Under the pieces are notes generated by a model. That model ran no database searches. It was given only the letters and a program-made list of their open reading frames with translations, and had not been told where the DNA came from. Shown here one piece after another: positions 1 through 5,405 of a stretch of DNA of 14,023 nt (the stretch's first letter is position 1; each line of letters opens with the position of its first letter). A program made the translations under genes and the position numbers. Source of the DNA: Deltaproteobacteria bacterium (GTDB lineage Bacteria; Desulfobacterota; Desulfobacteria; Desulfobacterales; UBA11574); the NCBI GenBank assembly GCA_019313505.1, contig JAFDBA010000084.1, forward strand, positions 1 through 14,023, in the 5' to 3' direction.

Positions 1-422
1 ATGGAGGGGTCGAACTTCCCGCCGGTTTTCCGGACCGGATTGGAAAACTGACCTTCCCTTTTACAAAGGGTTTTATGAAAGGATATATAGACATGGTTTT
101 CCATGAAAAGGGGCGTTACTATCTGGTGGACTGGAAGTCAAATTTTTTAGGAACAGGCGTGGAGGACTATTCACAAGATGCTTTGAACAAGGTTATGAGC
201 AATGACTTTTACATCCTTCAGTATCATCTGTATACACTCGCGCTTTGTCAGTATCTTTCGATTCGGCTGGCGGAATTTAGCTATGAAAAAGATTTTGGCG
301 GTGTATTTTACGTTTTTATAAGAGGGGTGGATCCTGATCGTGGACCTCAATTCGGGGTTTACAAAGATTTTCCCAGCCCGGATCTTATTAATATACTGTC
401 AAGAGCGCTTATTCCAACCTGA
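1..422 (+). CDS. recB: RecB C-terminal nuclease domain (exodeoxyribonuclease V beta subunit), 5' truncated by window
   Basis: This is the last ~140 residues of RecB, the helicase-nuclease subunit of RecBCD, which processes double-strand DNA ends in the cytoplasm. The frame is open from position 3 without a start, so the gene begins outside the window. Visible motifs match the RecB nuclease core (PD-(D/E)XK fold): a GYIDMVF segment followed by YYLVDWKSNFLG, whose Asp, Asp and Lys correspond to the catalytic residues known in E. coli RecB (D1067, D1080, K1082). The LQYHLYTLAL segment matches the conserved Q/Y motif, and FGGVFYVFIRG is the usual last strand. The TGA stop is at 420-422. The recD gene follows 146 bp downstream on the same strand, and recC would be expected upstream. 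The family call is firm; nothing upstream of the nuclease domain can be judged. Confidence 0.93.
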   Translation, partial: GGVELPAGFPDRIGKLTFPFTKGFMKGYIDMVFHEKGRYYLVDWKSNFLGTGVEDYSQDALNKVMSNDFYILQYHLYTLALCQYLSIRLAEFSYEKDFGGVFYVFIRGVDPDRGPQFGVYKDFPSPDLINILSRALIPT

Positions 423-449
423 TTGAATTGTATAGGAATTTCCTTTATT

Positions 450-558
450 GGACACAGATAAACACAGATTGTCAAGATTTAAGAAATAATAATATTATCT
501 GAGTATACCTGCCCGCTTGTGCCTCGCATGGCAGGCGGGTCTGCGAAAATCTGCGTCC
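450..558. repeat. 109-bp imperfect inverted-repeat element with internal GC hairpin
   Basis: The left end (450-470) begins GGACACAGATAAACACAGAT. The right end (540-558), read as reverse complement, begins GGACGCAGATTTTCGCAGA, so the termini form a long imperfect inverted repeat. Inside, near the right end, CCTGCC (508-513) can pair with GGCAGG (530-535), or CCCGC (512-516) with GCGGG (535-539). The module 'CCTGCCCGC ... GGCGGGTCT' recurs in the element at 5265-5374. The element fills nearly the whole recB-recD gap and stops 10 nt before the recD ATG. It encodes nothing visible. Confidence 0.7.
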
Positions 559-568
559 TATTTAACTT

Positions 569-2437
569 ATGTATAGTATGAATAAAGAACATATAACTCA
601 TTTATATCAAAAAGGATATCTGACAGATATAGACGTTCATTTTGCTAAGTTTATAACCGGTCTTAGTAAAAATGATGATCCTGATATTTTTCTGGCCTCA
701 GCCCTTGCCAGCAATGCTACAGGAAATGGAGATGTATATTTTGACCTTGCTTCTGTGGCCGAGAAACCGCTTCTTATGGGGCTGGAAGATGAGGGGACTA
801 TCAAATGGCCGAAGCTTTCCTGCTGGTTGCAAAAAATCAGAAAGAGCCCGGTAGTGGGAAGCCCCGGAGATTATCGCCCCCTGATACTCGATAAAAAAAA
901 CAGGCTATATCTGTATCGATACTGGGATTATGAAAAAAAACTATCTGAATCTATCATCAACCGTTCCGGAGAAGATTTTCGGGATTTAAATGTAACACTT
1001 TTAAATGACGGCTTAAAAAGGCTTTTCCCACAAAATACGGATAATGATTTTAACTGGCAGATGGTGGCGGCATATATTGCGGCATTGAAAAGATTTTGTA
1101 TCATTTCCGGTGGGCCGGGAACAGGAAAGACCTTCTCCATGGCAAAGATCCTTGCCCTGCTTTTAGAGCTGTCCGGGAAAGAGAGACTTAAAATCTTACT
1201 TGCCGCTCCCACGGGAAAGGCTGCAACCAGGATCGCTGAATCGATTAATGATGCGAAGAAGACGCTAAATAGCAGTCCTGACATTATCGAAGCAATACCT
1301 TCTGAAGCACAAACCATACACAGAATGCTCAAAACCATTCCGGGTTCCCCGTATTTTCATCATAACCATGAAAACCCACTTGATGCAGATGTGGTGGTGG
1401 TGGATGAAGCTTCAATGATAGATCTTGCCCTGATGTCAAAACTCCTTTGGGCCGTGCCTTTTGATGCAAGGTTGATACTAATGGGAGACAAAGACCAGCT
1501 TGCTTCGGTTGAGACCGGGTTTGTACTGGGTGATATCTGTGACAGAGACAATGTTCACGCATTTTCAAAATATTTTTGCAACAAATTTGAAGAGGTAACC
1601 AAACAAAAAATTGATCTTCCGGTTAAAGTACATAAAGATAAACCCGGTCTTTATGACTGTATGGTTGTTTTGGAAAAAAACTATCGGTTTACCGGCAGCA
1701 GCGGGATAGGAGAATTAAGCCGTGTTGTAAACCGGGGAGAAATCGATAAAGCCTTGTGCCTGATGAAGAACAGCCATGATCAAATATTCTGGAAAGAGAT
1801 TTCACAACCCAATGATCTGTCACATTTCCTGGCAGAAAGGGTCATTAAAGGCTATTCAGATTATCTTAACACAGAAGATCCATACAAAGCCCTTGAACTT
1901 TTTAAAAAGTTCAAAATATTATGTGCCGTAAAAATCGGTTCAATAGGAGTTAACGCTGTCAACAGACTGGCAGAACAGGTATTAATCCGTGCGGGTCTTA
2001 TAGAGCCCGACAGTTCGTCCTCCAATCCCTGGTACAAGGGGAGACCGGTTCTGATTACCCGTAATGATTACAGCCTGAAACTTTTTAATGGCGATATGGG
2101 AATAACCATGCCGGCTCCGGATTCAAACAGCAAAGATTTGTATGTCTATTTTTTAGGCGATTCAGGCGAACTCAGGTGGTTTCTTCCTTACAGGCTCCCT
2201 GAACACGAAACGGTTTATGCAATGACTGTTCACAAGAGCCAGGGGTCGGAGTTTGATAATGTACTTTTAATTCTGCCGGAACGTGATTATCCTGTATTAA
2301 CACGGGAACTGTTCTACACGGGAATAACAAGGGCCAGAAAAACAGTCTCGATTTGGGCAAAAGAAGATGTATTAGAAACAACTATATCACGTAAGATTGA
2401 GCGAACGTCAGGGCTTAAAGATGCCCTGTGGGGATAA
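569..2437 (+). CDS. recD: RecD, exodeoxyribonuclease V alpha subunit (5'-3' helicase)
   Basis: This superfamily 1 helicase is the RecD motor of RecBCD, which unwinds DNA 5' to 3' during double-strand break repair. At 622 residues it is close to E. coli RecD (608). Visible motifs are Walker A GGPGTGKT at residues 181-188, Walker B VVVVDEAS with D279-E280, MGDKDQLASVETG shortly after (motif III), and the C-terminal UvrD-like motifs TVHKSQGSEFD (from residue 553) and LFYTGITRAR. The N-terminal ~150 residues match the RecB-interacting region in length and position. Two ATGs are possible, 569 and 578. Neither has a recognisable Shine-Dalgarno sequence, because the preceding 109-bp repeat ends 10 nt upstream, so the start is uncertain by three codons. 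Its position directly after recB supports the assignment. Confidence 0.95.
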   Translation: MYSMNKEHITHLYQKGYLTDIDVHFAKFITGLSKNDDPDIFLASALASNATGNGDVYFDLASVAEKPLLMGLEDEGTIKWPKLSCWLQKIRKSPVVGSPGDYRPLILDKKNRLYLYRYWDYEKKLSESIINRSGEDFRDLNVTLLNDGLKRLFPQNTDNDFNWQMVAAYIAALKRFCIISGGPGTGKTFSMAKILALLLELSGKERLKILLAAPTGKAATRIAESINDAKKTLNSSPDIIEAIPSEAQTIHRMLKTIPGSPYFHHNHENPLDADVVVVDEASMIDLALMSKLLWAVPFDARLILMGDKDQLASVETGFVLGDICDRDNVHAFSKYFCNKFEEVTKQKIDLPVKVHKDKPGLYDCMVVLEKNYRFTGSSGIGELSRVVNRGEIDKALCLMKNSHDQIFWKEISQPNDLSHFLAERVIKGYSDYLNTEDPYKALELFKKFKILCAVKIGSIGVNAVNRLAEQVLIRAGLIEPDSSSSNPWYKGRPVLITRNDYSLKLFNGDMGITMPAPDSNSKDLYVYFLGDSGELRWFLPYRLPEHETVYAMTVHKSQGSEFDNVLLILPERDYPVLTRELFYTGITRARKTVSIWAKEDVLETTISRKIERTSGLKDALWG

Positions 2438-2471
2438 AACCGGCATAAGCGCTAAGTTGTTTTGAAAGATG

Positions 2472-2506
2472 AACGTCGAACATCCAACGTCCAATGATCA
2501 ATGATA
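2472..2506. repeat. Five degenerate 7-bp tandem repeats
   Basis: In the 71-bp gap between the convergent recD and dapB genes, five 7-mers lie head to tail: AACGTCG, AACATCC, AACGTCC, AATGATC, AATGATA. Each starts with AA and the array ends two bases before the dapB stop codon. No hairpin terminator was seen in this gap. Confidence 0.6.
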
Positions 2507-2508
2507 AA

Positions 2509-3345
2509 TTATGATAGCCCACCTTTTAGCACATCAATCATCGTAAAAACCTTGCCCTGTACCCCTTCTTGTACCTTTTTGGTCAGGTAAATCAGCGCAT
2601 CAAGGGTTCCCATGGCATATACATCCCGGCCGTTGATATTGTGTGTGAATTCAAAGTGGACCGTCTTGTCATTTGAATCGAGATTGTAGGTATGCCATCC
2701 ATGTCCTGCCAGGTATTCTTCGGGTATACCCCAGACGTTTTTTTGGATCTCGGGATTTCGTTCTTTGTTGATTTCCTCTTGGGTGAAGGGCAAACCAAGG
2801 CTGTTAAAATAACGTACCATAGCCTTGGCTGTTCCGCTGGTATCGGCCTTTCCCTTCTGATGGCTTTCTTTGATTTCAAGGGAATATCCTTTAAAAAGAT
2901 CCGGGAATGTTTTGGCGGTATATTCCATCATGGCCTGAAAACCGACAATCTGTTTGGCCATATTTGGTGCTATTACCGCAGAGATGGAAGAAGCTATGAC
3001 AGTATCTTCAAGGAGCTGCCGGTCGCCGCCGGTTGTTCCCATGACAAAGGGGAGGCCGTGTTTGCAGTAAAATTTGGCATTACTGTTTACGGCCGAAGGA
3101 AGAGAAAAGTCCACATTAAGAAAAAGGCCTTCCTTTTCTTTGATGGTCAACACTGCCTGATCCCTGTCCTGGGGTTGAACAAGTCTGATTGAAACGGAAT
3201 CTATGACGGTCTCGGTTTCTGTAATTTCAGGTCCGGTCAGTGATTGTGGAATCAGTTCAAACCGGCTATCGGAAAGTGCATGACTGGCGACGTTGGAAGC
3301 CATATTTCCGGGCAAGCCGTTCACCATAATTTTTATATTATCCAT
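2509..3345 (-). CDS. dapB: 4-hydroxy-tetrahydrodipicolinate reductase, plant-type DapB
   Basis: The enzyme reduces the dihydrodipicolinate precursor with NAD(P)H in the cytoplasm, a step toward meso-diaminopimelate (peptidoglycan) and lysine. The 278 residues include an N-terminal Rossmann loop, IMVNGLPGNMA (residues 6-16), a core MGTTG at 102-106, and the substrate/catalytic segment ESHQKGKADTSGTA at 160-173. In most bacterial DapB the last motif reads E-x-H-H-x-x-K-x-D-A-P-S-G-T-A. The ESHQ..K.D.SGTA form and the VNG loop are those of the plant-type subfamily. The start at 3345 is well supported: TTAGGAGG lies a few bases upstream on the minus strand, partly supplied by a dispersed 21-bp repeat. 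No other lysine genes are in the window. Confidence 0.88.
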   Translation of the reverse strand: MDNIKIMVNGLPGNMASNVASHALSDSRFELIPQSLTGPEITETETVIDSVSIRLVQPQDRDQAVLTIKEKEGLFLNVDFSLPSAVNSNAKFYCKHGLPFVMGTTGGDRQLLEDTVIASSISAVIAPNMAKQIVGFQAMMEYTAKTFPDLFKGYSLEIKESHQKGKADTSGTAKAMVRYFNSLGLPFTQEEINKERNPEIQKNVWGIPEEYLAGHGWHTYNLDSNDKTVHFEFTHNINGRDVYAMGTLDALIYLTKKVQEGVQGKVFTMIDVLKGGLS

Positions 3346-3354
3346 TTTGTACCT

Positions 3355-3375
3355 CCTAACCCGGATAAACCGGAA
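3355..3375 (+). repeat. Dispersed 21-bp repeat, copy 1 of 3
   Basis: The sequence starts CCTAACCCGGATAAACCGGA. It lies just upstream of dapB, and on the minus strand its end contributes the TTAGG part of the dapB ribosome binding site. Copy 3 at 9411-9431 differs at one base, and copy 2 at 5385-5405 is inverted with two differences. Confidence 0.75.
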
Positions 3376-3406
3376 CCAAGAAATATTGCAAAGAAAAAAA
3401 TTTTAC

Positions 3407-3440
3407 AACAAAAAACACAAAATTTACAACTGAGGAATTA
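3407..3440 (+). repeat. ~34-bp AT-rich repeat, copy A
   Basis: The core CAAAATTTACAACT (3418-3431) with flanking similarity (ACAAAAA before it, GARxxAxTA-like after it) matches 9587-9619. In both places it lies downstream of a copy of the 21-bp CCTAACCCGGAT repeat in the same orientation, so the two are probably parts of one composite intergenic sequence. Confidence 0.5.
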
Positions 3441-3445
3441 TTTTC

Positions 3446-3520
3446 GTAAGTTCTCAATAAGTTCTGGTGTAATAAATGATCATAATGACCAGTCGGCTCT
3501 ATAATTTATTGAGAAGTTAC
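3446..3520. repeat. Inverted repeat spanning the 3' end of the kinase fusion gene
   Basis: GTAAGTTCTCAATAA (3446-3460) is the reverse complement, with one mismatch, of TTATTGAGAAGTTAC (3506-3520). The spacer is 45 nt. The right arm lies inside the last codons of the minus-strand fusion gene and the left arm beyond its stop at 3480. It could fold at the 3' end of that mRNA, but there is no clean U-tract, so terminator function is unproven. Confidence 0.5.
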
Positions 3521-5162
3521 TTATTTTCCTTACAATAGATTCTATCTTTGGGAATTCTCTGTTTTTAAGAGCTGAAAGATTATGCTTTAACGTTTCTATA
3601 GCATCAGGGATATATTTTTCAAAGTATCTTTTTCCACTAATGTTGCTAAGATAAGCAAAGGCTCCAAGTATCTGAAGATTTCTTGTTATGGCACAATATT
3701 TATAACAGGTAAGAAAATTGTTTGGGTCTACGTTTAGGAGGGACGAAAGAGTTTCAACAGATAAATAAAGAAGTTGATCCTGTACGGAAGGGGACAACTT
3801 AACATAGGGGTCGACAAGCAAAGATGCAAGGTCGTACTGGATTGGCCCGAAACGTCCTCCTTGAAAGTCAATAAAATAAAAACTATTATTTTTTACCATG
3901 ATGTTTCGTGACTGCATGTCCCGGTGCATAAATCCGTTAACTGAAAATTCAAGAGCCTTGTCTGCAAGGGAACTAAATTCATCTTCAAGGTCTTGAAAGT
4001 AGATATTCATCCCAATGTATTTCCTTAAGAAAGCATCGACAAAGTAGCGGCATTCTTTCTCGAGAATAAAATCCTGATCATAATGTGAGGTTTGATATGT
4101 CCAGGTCGGATCAAAGCCCTTTGCACCGGTTATAGAGAGTTTTCCGAGAAGGGTTATGACCGATTTATAATATAAGATGATCTCATCCTGACTTTCAGCA
4201 TTAAGAACAACGGTCTGAAGATTTACATCCCCCAGATCTTCCATGAATACAAGGCCTGAAAAAGTATCATAAAGGTATATTTCCGGTACCTGTATATTCT
4301 TATCATGCAGGTGGCGGCCGATGGCAACAAATGAGTCTGCTTCACCTGTTGTACCTTTTTTCCTGATTCCGTGGTCTGCCATAACAATAGATTTGTCGCC
4401 CGAGGTCAGCCGGTACCAGCTTCTGTCAGATCCATCACCCTTGAGCCCGGTTGGGACAATCTTTCTGTTCAACCAATTCGGGAACGCGTGCTTGAAAGCT
4501 TCGGGCGCCATCTGTTCGAAAACAGCTTGATTGTACCTTTCCGGGGTGCCGATATCTTTCCACTGGTATTGTTTTGAAATAAAAGCGCACACTTTTTTAT
4601 TTTCTGATATCAGTTCCCGGTATATATCGATGATGTTTGAAAAGATATTATCAGGTATTAATTCAAGAATCTGTGGATCCAGAACCTGTATCCCGGTAAA
4701 GGTGAGTTTTCCGGTTTCTCCGGGCAGGTGAATATTCGAGCCTGAAGCAAGGTGAGAGGGGAGGGGGGGCGAATCATGGAAATCTGTAATAAAACCGTCT
4801 TTATTTACCGATACGGTGTTAAACTGTGGGTCGTCATGAAGAACCAGTGTGGCCGGATGATTATGATTTAAGTGAAAATCATAAACCTTTTTTAAATCTA
4901 TATCGGTAACAATGTCGCTGTTTATGACCATAAAGGGACCATCGTCCCAGAAGTCGACAACATTTTTTATGGCTCCTCCAGTACCAAGGATTTCCGGTTC
5001 ATAGCGGGTGATGACGGGGATTGCATATTTTTGTCGTGCCAGATAGGAATCGATCTTTTTGTAAAGATGATGGGTGTTGATGATAATAGCTTTGCATCCT
5101 GCATTCTGCAAACTTAAGATAATAATATCGAGGAGGGGACGTCCTCCAAAAGGAAAGAGCAC
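3480..5162 (-). CDS. Sugar nucleotidyltransferase fused to APH-fold sugar kinase (MurU/AmgK-like); 5' end damaged
   Basis: A two-domain cytoplasmic enzyme. Residues 1 to ~215 (numbered from the GTG at 5162) are a sugar-1-phosphate nucleotidyltransferase: LFPFGGRPLL, LGTGGAIK (59-66), NSDIVTDID (81-89, metal site) and WKDIGTPERY (201-210). Residues ~235-560 are an aminoglycoside-phosphotransferase/COG3178-like kinase: GDGSDRSWYRL, the catalytic loop HRDMQSRN (413-420) and DFQGGRFGP (432-440). In Pseudomonas, AmgK and MurU are separate proteins of these folds that turn MurNAc into UDP-MurNAc, so the fusion could do both steps; the substrate is inferred, not shown. The GTG start is unsatisfactory. 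The reading frame continues upstream to 5219 with the essential nucleotide loop but meets a TGA with no ATG, GTG or TTG before the loop. It may be a pseudogene, use an unusual start, or reflect an assembly error. Confidence 0.8.
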   Translation of the reverse strand: MLFPFGGRPLLDIIILSLQNAGCKAIIINTHHLYKKIDSYLARQKYAIPVITRYEPEILGTGGAIKNVVDFWDDGPFMVINSDIVTDIDLKKVYDFHLNHNHPATLVLHDDPQFNTVSVNKDGFITDFHDSPPLPSHLASGSNIHLPGETGKLTFTGIQVLDPQILELIPDNIFSNIIDIYRELISENKKVCAFISKQYQWKDIGTPERYNQAVFEQMAPEAFKHAFPNWLNRKIVPTGLKGDGSDRSWYRLTSGDKSIVMADHGIRKKGTTGEADSFVAIGRHLHDKNIQVPEIYLYDTFSGLVFMEDLGDVNLQTVVLNAESQDEIILYYKSVITLLGKLSITGAKGFDPTWTYQTSHYDQDFILEKECRYFVDAFLRKYIGMNIYFQDLEDEFSSLADKALEFSVNGFMHRDMQSRNIMVKNNSFYFIDFQGGRFGPIQYDLASLLVDPYVKLSPSVQDQLLYLSVETLSSLLNVDPNNFLTCYKYCAITRNLQILGAFAYLSNISGKRYFEKYIPDAIETLKHNLSALKNREFPKIESIVRKISNFSINYRADWSL

Positions 5163-5219
5163 TTTGGGTGTGTTTTTTGTAAAAGGAAGCAGACGCGTGC
5201 CAAATCCTGCGGCAGTGGT
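5163..5219 (-). other. In-frame nucleotide-binding loop upstream of the apparent GTG start
   Basis: Reading the fusion gene's frame upstream of GTG 5162 gives TTAAGFGTRLLPFTKNTPK, an almost intact signature loop of nucleotidyltransferases (usual form M-x-A-M-I-L-A-A-G-x-G-T-R-L-x-P-x-T). It is preceded directly by an in-frame TGA at 5222-5220. Only a CTG (5192) lies within it, already past the glycine loop. The first ~5 residues and the start codon of the ancestral gene appear to be missing. Confidence 0.75.
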
Positions 5220-5264
5220 TCAGTGATTAAATGGTTGAGTTGTTTTTTATGACAATTTTTATCA

Positions 5265-5374
5265 GCCACGAAGACACCAAGGCACGAAGTGACATTAATA
5301 AATTTATCCTTTGTGCCTGCCCGCCATCGGCTTCGCCTTAGGCGAGGCGGGCGGGTCTTAGTGCCTTTGCGGCA
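5265..5374. repeat. 110-bp imperfect inverted-repeat element with strong internal GC hairpin
   Basis: The left end starts GCCACGAAGACACCAAGG and the right end, as reverse complement, starts TGCCGCAAAGGCACTAAG, giving imperfect terminal inverted repeats. Inside, CCTGCCCGCC (5316-5325) pairs with GGCGGGCGGG (5346-5355) with one G-T pair, and TCGCC (5333-5337) pairs with GGCGA (5341-5345) around a TTA loop. The hairpin module 5316-5357 shares its ends (CCTGCCCGC, GGCGGGTCT) with the one inside the element at 450-558, although the outer arms of the two elements differ. It lies between plsB and the damaged 5' end of the fusion gene. Confidence 0.7.
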
Positions 5375-5384
5375 TTTTTTTTGG

Positions 5385-5405
5385 TTACGGTTGATCCGGG
5401 TTAGG
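5385..5405 (-). repeat. Dispersed 21-bp repeat, copy 2 of 3 (inverted), overlapping the plsB stop
   Basis: As reverse complement it begins CCTAACCCGGATCAACCGTA. It differs from copy 1 at two bases. Its TAA supplies the stop codon of plsB (5401-5403), so the repeat overlaps the last codon and stop of that gene. Confidence 0.7.

Noticed and set aside
928..1568. Open frames on the minus strand inside recD
   Set aside because: They run antisense to clear helicase motifs, have no family features or ribosome binding sites, and are shadows of the recD frame.
2692..3192. 166-residue plus-strand frame opposite dapB
   Set aside because: It is antisense to a conserved enzyme with intact motifs; the translation shows no domain and no ribosome binding site.
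3346..3479. Lysine riboswitch or T-box upstream of dapB
   Set aside because: The 134-bp gap is AT-rich and repetitive, with no structured conserved core; the only hairpin-forming arms belong to the neighbouring gene's 3' end.
4757..4770. Run of seven G in the fusion gene as a phase-variable tract
   Set aside because: It simply encodes a short proline stretch between conserved strands, the frame is intact on both sides, and a similar G run occurs in the namZ-like gene at a conserved proline motif.
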